From Euperipatoides rowelli (Eukaryota; Onychophora; Udeonychophora; Euonychophora; Peripatopsidae), in assembly GCA_003024985.2 (NCBI GenBank), contig PXIH01S0015515.1: a stretch of 15,335 nucleotides of DNA; one strand, written 5' to 3'. The position numbers and the translations under genes were made by a program. The notes under the pieces are model-generated. The model was not told the origin of the DNA. It saw only the letters and a program-made list of their open reading frames with translations, and made no database searches. The stretch's first letter is position 1. Every line of letters starts with the position of its first letter. Positions 1 to 9,178 of the stretch are shown one piece after another.

Positions 1-512
1 TTTATTTTTATATGTTTTAGAATAAGTTTAAATAAATACGGTAATATAACTGTAAGTCTCCAATAAATAGCCTACATAACATTTCCTTTTAAAGATGATT
101 ATAGGCACTATATTTTTGCTAAACACACTGTACCATTCAACCCCATCACTGTCCCATTCAACCTCATAATTAAGTATCTAGGGCTGACTGGGATGATGAA
201 GTTAGTTTTAAACAAATGAAAAAATGGCAGACAAAACATGAATAGAAAGAGAAAAAAAATACTGTTTAAATTGTTCAAGAATCTAATACCGGTATATAAT
301 AAAAATAGTTATGGAAACTGAAACATTTGATTTTAAATGGTATTAAATATTAATTCCAAAAATGTCCTGTCCAACCCCCTTCCCCTATAAGCTTGTTATT
401 TATTTCTCTGATGTATAACTAAGACTGAAAAGTCTTGTTCCTTATACAGTAGGCTAGGTATTAAACATTTTTTTAATAAAATATAATATGCTGTTTAATT
501 TTTTAATACACT
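1..512 (+). repeat. 512-bp direct repeat, copy 1
   Basis: Reading base by base against 3322-3833 (offset 3321) I find no mismatch over 512 bp. The match stops abruptly after 512, where this copy runs into a TTA/CTA microsatellite (about 513-540). The left boundary is unknown because the repeat is already under way at base 1. No open frame of note and no TG...CA ends typical of an LTR. Inside it is a 21-bp tandem dimer (128-148 and 149-169, about 18/21 identical, CCATTCAACC core). It lies in intron upstream of exon A. Complete identity in noncoding DNA implies a very recent duplication or an assembly duplication. Confidence 0.9.
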
Positions 513-992
513 TATTACTACTACTATTATTATTAATATTAATGTCTAAGAATTAAATTTCTTGTACAAAAACAATAAATCACATTTAATACAAATGACA
601 ACACATAACAATAAGGTAAGAAAAAAAAAGAAAAAAAAAATAGAAATGCAACCATGAATAATTACGTAAAAAACAATAAAGGATAAATACAAATTGAATC
701 TCAATAGTTTATCTGTCTAAAAGTGTAAGTTAGAAAGATTACAATTTAATACTTATTAGTGTAAATTTTTAAAATAAAAATCTTAAATAGCATAAAAATT
801 AAGATCTAAATCGTTAATGGATAGTGAATCAGCTGAGATTATGCCTGCTATCCTGTAATTTTGTAATATCCCAAACAGATGTCAGTCAAGATGTAACCAA
901 TGTTAGTTATTTTTTTTTTGTTTATTACAACAATAATATAGTAATGTAGCAGACTTTACTCGTGCAATTTTTATTCAATGTAAAAATGAATA
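513..992. other. intronic A/T-rich DNA with microsatellite
   Basis: Begins with a (TTA/CTA)n run at about 513-540, then A-runs around 620-640. No open frame, splice-bounded exon or recognisable repeat family is visible. It appears to be intron sequence upstream of exon A. Confidence 0.5.
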
Positions 993-1570
993 CCAACTGA
1001 TTCTATTGCACACTTTTTTACCATTTTAATATTTTAAATGAATTTATCAGTGACAAAAATACACATTATTAAGCTTTTGGCAGAAAAAAAATTGAGTTGA
1101 AATATCACTTATTTTAAAGGGTTTCAGGACAAACTGCAAAACTAAAAATGATCAACAACTACCGTATATACGGTAATATATTGATAATAATTTTAAATAA
1201 AACATTCTATCCTATCACTTACTCATGTTATAGAACTTCCAATTGTACAGTTTAAGTTTGCAAAGCTATAAATTGTTTTTCAGCCAGAAATTGTTTGGAT
1301 GAAAAACAATTAACTAACACGAGCAACCATAGAAGAAATCTACATAAGTGGTAGGATAGTACATTTTATTTAAAATTATTGTTATATTGATATGGTTTTT
1401 GTATATTGTTAATAATTTTTTGTTTTGCAGTTTGCCCTGAAAACCTTTAAAGTTTAAGATATCTTGACTCATTTTTTTCTGTCAAAAACTCAATAATGTG
1501 TATTTTTGTCAACCAAAGTTTCATTTAAAATATTAAAATGATAAAAAAGTGTGTAATAGAATCAGTTTGT
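993..1570. repeat. long foldback (inverted repeat) element
   Basis: The left arm (about 994-1229) and the reverse complement of the right arm (about 1336-1570) align almost end to end with scattered substitutions and small indels, about 75-80% identity by eye. Anchor blocks shared in inverted orientation include ACTGATTCTATT, TTTTAATATTTTAAATGAA, ACAAAAATACACATTATT, CAAACTGCAAAAC and AATAATTTTAAATAAAA. The ~105-bp loop contains a perfect 12-bp stem (AATTGTTTTTCA at 1271-1282 against 1300-1311). No coding capacity and no clear target-site duplication. Either a foldback/MITE-type element or a local inverted duplication. In the pre-mRNA it would form a long imperfect hairpin about 400 bp upstream of exon A. 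Confidence 0.8.
1160..1175. repeat. 16-bp perfect palindrome
   Basis: TACCGTATATACGGTA reads the same on both strands. It lies in the left arm of the foldback, where the right arm has unrelated sequence, so it may be a later insertion or a divergent patch. It is one of several TACGGTA/TACCGGTA words scattered through the window. Confidence 0.7.
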
Positions 1571-1971
1571 TTTATTTTATCATAGCATACATACTGTAAA
1601 TAAAATCGATTAGTGTTTTTTATGTAAATTGGGCTTAAGGTATTTTTTTTTTTTTTTGCATTGAACAGATGATTTTTAATTTATATAGGTACGGTAATAT
1701 TTGAGTTTCAATCTACCTGTCTGTTGACAGGTTCATAAAACTGAATGTACCCTATAGCCTAAATGTGAACATATTTTTCTCATTAAATGAAATTGTAAAT
1801 AAACAAGATGGTGCTTACATAAGTTATTTCCCCCCACTTTTTTTAATGTTTTAGCTTTTAATATATGCATTTAAGTAATATTTATCAAACTAAAATTAAC
1901 ATTTGTTTATATAAACTAGTTATAATATTAAAAAAAATAAAAATCAACCTGTAGATTACAATTTATTTCAG
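1571..1971 (+). other. intron segment ending in the exon A splice acceptor
   Basis: A/T-rich intron with a T-run near 1642-1657. It ends in a T-rich tract and CAG at 1969-1971 (ATTTATTTCAG|GTG), a normal 3' splice site for exon A. No coding sequence seen, so the N-terminal exon(s) of the gene lie upstream of the window. Confidence 0.6.
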
Positions 1972-2551
1972 GTGTTAGGTTCTACACTAATTCTTACCTG
2001 GATTCCTAATGCTACATTGAAAAAGAACCCTAAGAGTATTGATATGCAAACACCTTCAAGTTCCCCATGCCGGAGTAGAGCAAGTCCAAGACGCTCACCT
2101 AGGCATTCACTTTCCCTTAATGTATCTCCTCGTCTGTCTTTTAGTAGTGAGGGCTTTACTGAAAAACAGGATGGTATTCAAGAAGTGACCAGCAGTTTAA
2201 GTTATTCCAACATAACCAACAGTCACAAACATAAAAAAGGCAGTCTAAGCATTAGTCCAACAACATCCGATCTTGAAAACAAAGATGATGCTCAAAGTTT
2301 AGATAGCTGGACAGCCAATCAGAATGAAGTAGCTCAGCATAATGTGGCCAATAGGAAAGAATCACGCAGTAATGCAAGTGTTCAATCTCATGCCGATTCT
2401 GGTATAGGACCAGATGATAGCATTCATGACTCTATGAAAATGAGTATTAATAGTGATATGTCAGGCAAGATGGCTGCTGATTACCAAAGTATGTCTTCAG
2501 ATAGTGATAGTCCCACTACTGAGTCCCAGCTAAAGTCTCTAGTACATAAAG
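1972..2551 (+). CDS. TBC1D16: TBC1D16-like Rab GAP, internal exon A (N-terminal region)
   Basis: Internal exon of 580 bp: acceptor ATTTCAG|GTG, donor AAAG|GTAGGT, starting in frame at a GTG valine codon (not an initiator) and ending in phase 1. The first residues, VLGSTLILTWIPN, correspond to the MLGATLILAWVPN block that I recall from the N-terminal half of vertebrate TBC1D16; SSSPCR follows where the vertebrate protein has ESSPVR. The remaining ~170 residues are a disordered linker: an SPxRSRASPRRSPRHS Ser/Pro/Arg stretch (about residues 31-45), many SP sites, and acidic serine clusters near the end (SSDSDSPTTES). TBC1D16 is a GTPase-activating protein, reported for Rab4A in vertebrates, acting in receptor recycling from endosomes; the catalytic TBC domain is not in this window. 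The frame stays open four codons past the donor, so the in-frame stop at 2566-2568 is intronic. Family assignment rests on this block plus the exon B block. Confidence 0.85.
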
Positions 2552-3321
2552 GTAGGTCTTATTTTTAAAATTCCATTAAAATTATATATATTTTCAGGCT
2601 TATTTTTAAATTTTTAGATGAAGATTAGACAATGTATTCATGATTAATGATTGTGTATCCTATATCATATTTTTTTTTAATAAAATTTATTAAATTTCTA
2701 ATTTATTCAAAATAATATTTAAATTTCTGCAATTGTGAAAGCCCATATCTAATTGAATACACACTATTCGCATTTACATACCGGTAAGTGAACATATTAG
2801 ATAAATTGATTAAAGAGAGGGTGTAAATTCATTTCATTTGCCTTTATTCTGAAACAAATTGTTAAGTTGTAATCTTTCATAGGGTAACCTGAAAAACACT
2901 AATTGAACAAGGAAATAAAGATCATGTTTTAGCATGGTTCATGTAACACTTTACAATTGCTTTTTTTTGTCTGTATGCCATAATGGTGATTCATGCTTTT
3001 GCCTTTCTGACAATAGAAAACTACACTCTGTGGATAGAATTCAAGAATCCTGGAAAATTTGGTTGAAATGGAGTTAATACTATTTAAGATTTTTCTATTT
3101 TTGTGTTATATAATTATATTTTTGGGAGAATTATTACTCTGTGTTGGATTTCAACAATTCTGGCATATTTGGTTGAGTTCAGACTACTAGTTTTTAAAAT
3201 GCTTCTTTATTCCTGTTTTTGGCCAGCTCAAATTCTCCAATAAATTCTGTTCAAATAGGCTGCGAAATTTTTGATTTGGTAAAGTTCTGTAGTTTTTATT
3301 TTTATTTTGTGTGATCAGAAT
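2552..3321 (+). other. intron between exons A and B, 5' part
   Basis: Starts with the GTAGGT donor. A/T-rich, with no open frame. Two related segments, at about 3033-3066 and 3138-3172, share the pattern GGAT-A-TTCAA-AATTCTGG-A-ATTTGGTTGA, a weak ~105-bp-spaced duplication. TACCGGTA occurs at 2779-2786. Confidence 0.5.
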
Positions 3322-3833
3322 TTTATTTTTATATGTTTTAGAATAAGTTTAAATAAATACGGTAATATAACTGTAAGTCTCCAATAAATAGCCTACATAA
3401 CATTTCCTTTTAAAGATGATTATAGGCACTATATTTTTGCTAAACACACTGTACCATTCAACCCCATCACTGTCCCATTCAACCTCATAATTAAGTATCT
3501 AGGGCTGACTGGGATGATGAAGTTAGTTTTAAACAAATGAAAAAATGGCAGACAAAACATGAATAGAAAGAGAAAAAAAATACTGTTTAAATTGTTCAAG
3601 AATCTAATACCGGTATATAATAAAAATAGTTATGGAAACTGAAACATTTGATTTTAAATGGTATTAAATATTAATTCCAAAAATGTCCTGTCCAACCCCC
3701 TTCCCCTATAAGCTTGTTATTTATTTCTCTGATGTATAACTAAGACTGAAAAGTCTTGTTCCTTATACAGTAGGCTAGGTATTAAACATTTTTTTAATAA
3801 AATATAATATGCTGTTTAATTTTTTAATACACT
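3322..3833 (+). repeat. 512-bp direct repeat, copy 2
   Basis: No mismatch seen against bases 1-512. It diverges from copy 1 exactly after 3833, where CTGTTTTACTG replaces CTTATTACTA. It lies in the intron downstream of exon A, so the two copies bracket a 2809-bp segment that contains the whole exon. Confidence 0.9.
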
Positions 3834-4478
3834 GTTTTACTGTAATTGTTTATTTATGATTTGTACAGTAATTTTTCACTATTTGTATTTTTTACTGACC
3901 TCAATGTTATGGCTAGTCTTTCCTATATAATCTAAATTTCTAAATCATATGTTTGTTTTTGTAAGGCTGAAGCAGACTAAATGTAAAAATCTTCAAAAGT
4001 AGGAATTGTCATATGAAAAAAAATCTCTGAATTAGGAAAATTGATTTCTAAGCTCTCCATACAAACAGTTAAATTGGCCTGGTTGTATGCATTTTGTATT
4101 CATTGAATATATCCTTGATAAATAACACATTCTGCTTGTCTTTTTTTAAACACCACTATAAGAATATATGCTAAGAAGACTTCCAATTTGAAGATTCCTT
4201 TATGCAAAATCATAATCTATTTACCTGTCCAAATTGAGCACTATTCCTGTTTGGGACTGTAATCTAATCACAAGTACGGTAATTAAGAATCGTGACCAAA
4301 ACATTGCTCAATTTTGAGAACACCTGCTGCTGCTGTGATCGAGTCAGCCGATCCAATCACAAGTGTAGAACCAGCCTGAAATATTTCTTCTTAAGAGGTA
4401 TTTTGGAAAGTTTGTCAAAATAATCCACAAGATTAGCCAGCTGACCATCCTAAATAATCTATTTTGATTGACACCACA
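3834..4478 (+). other. intronic DNA without recognisable genes
   Basis: A/T-rich intron. The only less AT-rich patch is at about 4320-4375 (CTGCTGCTGCTGTGATCGAG and following). AATCACAAG occurs at about 4266 and 4355. No splice-bounded open frame was found. Confidence 0.4.
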
Positions 4479-4870
4479 TTTATTTATTTATTTATTACAC
4501 ATTTATTAACATATCAAAAGTATACATAATCTATTTAAAAAAATTATGCGCATATTGATATAGATCGAAAATCATATAAGAATTTAGCCCATAGTTCCAA
4601 ATTACACGATGAAGGATTATGATTATTCATTATAAAAAAGAATATTATATATTAGATAAATTAGTTAATATAAAATTAAATCAATTAGGCTTACTGATTA
4701 TTAATTAGTTTGATCATAGTAGATGTGGTCGACTGCTTATAACGTTTGGTTCTAATAAAACGTATGAAATGTTTATTAGCATTTCTTGTTTTATGGTTAG
4801 ATAGAATTCCTCTTCATTGAAGTTACTAATGAATAGTTGGGCAATTTGATCATATTTTCATCACTTACCC
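4479..4870 (-). mobile_element. 3' end of a non-LTR retrotransposon (LINE), antisense
   Basis: On the minus strand an open frame ends at a TAA at 4693-4691. Just before it the frame reads FIRFIRTKRYKQSTTSTMIK and then LINNQ, matching the usual C-terminus of CR1/Jockey-group LINE ORF2 proteins (RTxRYKxSxxxxMxxLxN just before the stop). About 190 bp of 3' UTR then leads to a (TTTA)n tract at 4479-4497, which is an (AAAT)n tail on the element strand. Only ~40 residues of frame remain before an upstream stop, so it is a 5'-truncated dead copy. The 5' boundary near 4870 is approximate and no target-site duplication was identified. It is antisense to the host gene. Confidence 0.65.
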
Positions 4871-5305
4871 TTGCCAATTTTGAAAGAAACAGGCAGATAA
4901 TGTTTTAATTGATTTAATTTTAATGTTTTAGGATAGATTTAAGATTTTTTTTTTTCAATTACAAAATTTGTCTATTGAATATTTTCCATTTAATATTTCA
5001 TGTATTAAAACTCTTTAAAATATTATACTGAAAATTTTGCTGAATTTACATTGGTTGTAAAGGAATTTTAATTGTACTGAGTTTTTTCAAGTAAGAAAGT
5101 ACTTGCAGATCCATTTCCTGATATCAACGTTAAAATAAAAATATAAAACATTGCATCTTTTCAATAGTTTTTTTTTTTTTTTTGACACTACTATTTTTAT
5201 TAATTTTATTGTAATTAATTATAAGTTGCATCATATTTGTTAAAAATGTTTATTTGTTTTATTGGGTCAATTTAANAAAAAAAAAAAAAAAATTTCTTTC
5301 TGTAG
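4871..5305 (+). other. intron segment ending in the exon B splice acceptor
   Basis: A/T-rich with a long T-run at about 5167-5183. The intron ends in an unknown base (N at 5276), an A-run to about 5292, and then TTTCTTTCTGTAG at 5293-5305. The pyrimidine tract is therefore only about 10 bases and sits directly against a poly-A tract, so the A-run length is probably uncertain in the assembly. Confidence 0.6.
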
Positions 5306-5965
5306 ATAATGAAAAAAGACATTTCTTAAGTCAAAATCAATCCCGTTCGGTCAGTATAGAAATGGAAGGAGACAACTTGGTAGTGGTAACTGAAGATAAT
5401 AAAGAAAATTCTGAAAATGTAGAGGGAGATGTTATAAGTGAGAAAAGGAGAAAAATTAAAGGCCAAGGTGATGAGGAAAGTGTTAGCTCAGAATCTACTA
5501 TTCCTAGCCCGGTTGACTATCAGAAGATCTATGAACAATTAAAAGAAAGCATTGAAGCTAAAACACGAGAGCTTGAGGCTCAAGAAAGGTCTCAAAAAAA
5601 CTTGCGGGAATTTAGGCAGGAGTTGAAACTAAACTTGCAACCCAGCTTGGCTGTAGATCAGAGAAATCCAACCCCTCAAATTATCACCCCTGACATCTCT
5701 ATTAGTTCCCATTCAGATGCATCCAGTTCCACCACTCCTACCACTTCCAATCGTGACCCTGATTCATATCCATCAAGTCCTACCGAGTCGCCGCCCAGGA
5801 CTCCTCTCTTTTCCAAAAGGAGCAGCTACATGGAAGGTAATGCGGAGTCCATTGCCGTCTCTCACAACCTCACTTTTCCGGAAAATTCTGGGGTGAGTAC
5901 GCCACAAACGCCCGATAGACAGAGCCCACGTGAACAGATGTGTGGAGTTTTCTCTGTAGATGTAG
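5306..5965 (+). CDS. TBC1D16: TBC1D16-like Rab GAP, internal exon B (linker and pre-TBC block)
   Basis: Internal exon of 660 bp: acceptor CTTTCTGTAG|AT, donor GTAG|GTAAGA. It enters in phase 1 (G of exon A plus AT here gives Asp) and leaves in phase 1, so its length is a multiple of three. About 220 residues: an acidic start (EDNKENSENVEGD), a basic patch (EKRRKIKGQ), a probable amphipathic coiled coil from about residue 71 to 115 (DYQKIYEQLKESIEAKTREL and on), a Ser/Thr-Pro-rich stretch with SPTESPPRTPLFSKR and STPQTPDRQSP, and finally REQMCGVFSVDVG. The last block matches the ICGVFRVDLG segment that I recall ahead of the TBC domain in vertebrate TBC1D16, and the codon split at its last Gly should continue in the next exon. 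The coiled coil is not something I recall from the vertebrate protein, and the combined A+B linker looks about twice the vertebrate length. The frame runs beyond the donor to an intronic stop at 6016-6018. Confidence 0.85.
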
Positions 5966-6240
5966 GTAAGAAATCATTTATCTTATATTATCTTTATCTA
6001 ATTCATCAATTATTATAGGACCAAATTATTACTTTTAATTTTCTTTTACCGCTAAAGTACAGTATATTAATTATTCATTATTAGAAAATAATGCATCAAT
6101 AAACTTGATTTATCATTCATAAAAACAGTAATGCCTTCAGGATTTACTAGAAAAGTAAAAAATATTGGAAAAAATGTGAATCTGTCCATAGACAAATTGG
6201 AATAAAAAAAAATTTAAATAGCCCATAATTTCTGACAAAC
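5966..6240 (+). other. intron start downstream of exon B
   Basis: Starts with a strong GTAAGA donor. A/T-rich, no coding signal. It opens an intron that runs to the end of the window, since no later exon encoding the continuation of the pre-TBC block was found. Confidence 0.5.
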
Positions 6241-6454
6241 TAATTTAAGTTAGTGTTAAATTATTCTAATGCTACCAATAAAAAAAATAGTTCTTTTAGT
6301 TATTAAGAAATAAAATTTATAAATTAGCTCTTTAAGCACCTCCCCCTCAGGATGGTATTGTTAAAATTATCCTGTAGGTAGGGTTGATTACAATATAATT
6401 TAAGTTAGTGTNACCAATAAAAAAAATAGTTCTTTTAGTTATTAAGAAATAAAA
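6241..6454 (+). repeat. local direct duplication around a single-N gap
   Basis: Copy 1 comprises 6241-6256 (TAATTTAAGTTAGTGT) and 6274-6315 (from ACCAATAAAAAAAATAG). Copy 2 has the same two blocks at 6396-6411 and from 6413, joined by one N at 6412 in place of the 17 bases present in copy 1. This looks like the same locus assembled twice on either side of a gap. A true ~155-bp tandem duplication with a small unresolved gap is the alternative. Confidence 0.75.
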
Positions 6455-7815
6455 TATAAATAGAAAGAAAATGTTAATATTCTCAAATTTCAAATTCTTT
6501 AATGAAAATAATTTTTCATATTATACCTTTTTTTAAAAAAAAAAATAAAAAATAAAAGTTTATGTGTTAATGTTTAATGAATATTGCAGTAATATTAAAT
6601 TTAATAAAATTAGTAAACTATATTTTCATCAGGTAAAATCAATGGCTTAGGCCTATAACTGAAATGTGGTTTGTTATATTTAAGAAATGAGGGTGTAATC
6701 TAGGAGGAACAATTAAACCTGACAATTACTTCTCCAAGTAATAAATAAACTTTTGGAATTCTTTACTGATTGTACAATGTTATGTTTTGTATGTTAATAA
6801 TGTGTTGGTGGTGTTTTTAGCCTCCCCCCCTCTCCTTAAATGTAATAAGACCAAGATCTTGCCCAACCTTTATTAGTTGGATTGTGTTAAATAAACTTTT
6901 TTGAAAATTTTCATGCCTTTAAGTAATCCGCTACTAGTGAATTAAATTTTGGTAACCTGCTGAGGATCCCAATTATTTTAGTTTTTAAAACGGTGATTGA
7001 TGCCTCATTAAAAATTAATATGTCCTAGACAATTAATTTTCCCTGCTTCATTAATATTTTTCTTAATTGAAAGTCGGGTGATATGCTTTATAAAATTAGC
7101 TCCCTTTGAAAGAGCTGGCATGGCCTTATCTTTATTCTGGCTCCTCCAATCTAAGTATATTTTCGTTACAGAAAACATAACCAGTTTTAACACTATGATA
7201 TCCAAGTTTGACATGATCATATCTGAATATTGATTGAGCTAAATCATAACAATAATATTTATTTTTTAAAAAATATTGCATTTATTTAAAATTTTCAACA
7301 GCTAAAATAATTACTTACTTTTCCTGCAACAAAATCAGTCATTTATTTAAACAAAAATGACTTGTTAATTATGGTGTTTTTAGAAAATATATATTTTTAT
7401 ATAAAATAACCATATAAACAAAAATAATTCACTGAAAATTTCATTCTATACTTACAAATAATTATTACACACCAATTGTGTGATTTTTTATTCAATTAAA
7501 AGATTTATTCTTGTGAGATTACATTTTGAAATTTGGAGTGTTTTGAATGGCATGGGGGATGCAGTTGACAGTGTCCTAGTTCTCCCTTCACTTTGCTTTG
7601 CTAAAATTCTTAGAAAAAGATAAAATATGTATAAATTAACATATTTCAGATATTAGGTTTAGGTTTTTTCAGAAAATAATTTAATTCCAATACATAAATA
7701 GAATAAAAAGATATAATTAGATTTAACACATTTTAAATATAAATCTATAGCTCAGATAGGATGTGAGATTTGTAATAATTATTACTAAATAGAAAAAAGG
7801 AAACAGTTAATTATT
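6455..7815. other. intronic DNA, no gene recognised
   Basis: A/T-rich with a C-run in a pyrimidine stretch near 6820-6836 and less AT-rich patches at about 7070-7160 and 7540-7600. A 70-codon minus-strand frame at 7008-7220 has no recognisable domain. The lower end (about 7700-7815) may be the 3' UTR of the adjacent antisense LINE relic, but no tail was identified. Confidence 0.4.
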
Positions 7816-8360
7816 AAAAAAAAAATCTTTTCATTAGATTTATTAAGCAATTTTAACATTGAAGGAATAGAAGATTTGGCAAAGCTTTGGGTTTTATAAA
7901 AGCAAAGAAAAAATATTTTGAGTGCCTTGTAAAATAATTGGATTGATCAAGCCTGGAAACAGGGAGAAATTGAGGAAATTTTACAAAAAAGGAATTTGCT
8001 AATTTATTGATTTTTATTTTTCTTCTGTTTTCCAAAGAATCTAAATTTAGGATTAACAAAGCTTCATCATAGTTGATATTCCAATCACTCAATATTATTT
8101 TTACAATTTTTTTCTAAACATTTTCTATATCCATTTTTTGACTCTTTGGTATGGATTTGGACCAGACTCTGCTTTATATTCTAAGACTGGCCTAATAAAT
8201 AATTTATATATTTCAGTTAAAGAATTAATCTCAAGTGCCAACATTTTTAATCGATATAGTCTATAACAAAAAATCTCTTGTTTGCTTTAGATATCACATA
8301 ATCTATATGGCTGTTCTATTTTAAATTGTCCTGAATAACCAATCCTAAAATTTTATTAAA
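7816..8360 (-). pseudogene. LINE ORF2 (reverse transcriptase) C-terminal relic, antisense
   Basis: Minus-strand translation, switching frames, gives a recognisable non-LTR ORF2 C-terminal region. In order: ILGLVIQDNLK, an in-frame stop where Trp is expected, HIDYVISKANKR (8280-8315), a frameshift at a T-run, LTEIYKLFIRPVLEYK, a stop, a further frame change, NYDEALLILNLDSLENRRK (near 8000-8070), a shift near 7905, and finally SSIPSMLKLLN close to 7825. These match the HIDYxxxKAxKR, YxxFIRPxLEYA, YDEALxxLxLxxLxxRR and SIPxMxxLLN landmarks of CR1/Jockey-type elements. At least two stops and two to three frameshifts make it a dead copy. The 240-bp frame at 7853-8092 is only part of it. It lies antisense to the host gene within an intron. 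Confidence 0.75.
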
Positions 8361-8925
8361 TATATCTTTAAATATTCAGTGAATTTTTTGCTTAACATTT
8401 TGAATAGTTTATTTTTTTTAATACCGTATTTTAAAAGACGGTAATTTTTTACATTTCAAAATTTAAATAACATGTTACTGTTGGCTCCACTCTTTGTTTA
8501 TTTTCATGTACTACAAGATTGATCATCAACATACTTTAATTGATATTTGACAGAATAAATATTAAAACTACAATTAGTTAAAGCAACTTTTTTAAAATCA
8601 AAAGTGATTCAGTAAAGTTATTTTTGATCAGCTTTCTATTGGAATACTGTACATAAAAATTTTGATTTTGAAGGATTTCTTTTTCTTTTCCAAACGCAAA
8701 ATAAGTTTTTATTCTTGTAACATTGAGAAATGTGTTAGGTCATTCAGCGGTATGGTTTTAAAATAAAAAGTAAAACCAATAATTTGTTAAAATGTTCACT
8801 TTTAATATTAAGCTAATGTTTTCATTTGTTTCTAATGAAATTCTATATAGGTGAGATAGCCTATGTATAATTTATTTCACAACTAAATTATTTAATTTTG
8901 GGAGATATGCAAACAAAAAAATGTT
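8361..8925. other. intronic DNA with a TACCGT/ACGGTA stem
   Basis: Possible further 5' LINE sequence at the left edge, but no motif is readable. TACCGT (8422-8427) and ACGGTA (8438-8443) form a short stem around TTTTAAAA-like sequence. Otherwise A/T-rich and featureless. Confidence 0.4.
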
Positions 8926-9178
8926 TTAACCTTTTCCACTCAAATGTCAATTATATATCGACATTATAAAAATTTCTCTTCTACTCCACTGTCGATTAAA
9001 AATTGACATTTTTTTTCTTTACAATTTTTAACAATCATTGTTAGTACATTGTTAGCCTCAAAAATGCTTCAATTTTTCAAATTGGTAAAATTTATGTTCA
9101 AAAGGACTAAAATATATTTGTTTTTAATCCTACCAAACGATAAAAAAAAGCTAAAATTAAAATCAGGGAAAGTATTAA
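8926..9178. mobile_element. probable piggyBac-type MITE flanked by TTAA
   Basis: TTAA (8926-8929) is followed directly by CCTTTTCCACTC, resembling the CCCTTT start of piggyBac-family ends. Two imperfect palindromes follow: ATGTCAATTATATATCGACAT (8944-8964) and TGTCGATTAAAAATTGACA (8990-9008), spaced ~45 bp and each preceded by CCACT. Paired subterminal palindromes next to the tip are known from some piggyBac-like ends. A decayed opposite tip, CAGGGAAAGTA followed by TTAA (9175-9178), would make an element of ~245 bp with no coding capacity, mobilised in trans if at all. The left end is well supported and the right end is tentative. Confidence 0.5.

Noticed and set aside
2395-2421. DSGIGPDDS in exon A as a beta-TrCP phosphodegron
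   Set aside because: The spacing between DSG and the downstream Ser is longer than the canonical DSGxxS pattern, so I do not call it.
1-3833. The 512-bp direct repeats as LTRs of a retrotransposon
   Set aside because: No TG...CA ends, primer-binding site, polypurine tract or gag/pol frame in the intervening DNA. The intervening segment carries a host exon with correct splice sites.
5254-5305. Upstream ATG extension of exon B
   Set aside because: The extension is a poly-A-derived lysine run through an unresolved base and lies before a good acceptor (CTGTAG) whose phase matches exon A.
7008-7220. 70-codon minus-strand frame
   Set aside because: No recognisable domain, no plausible exon boundaries and no continuation. 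It may be a remnant of a mobile element, but nothing in it could be named.
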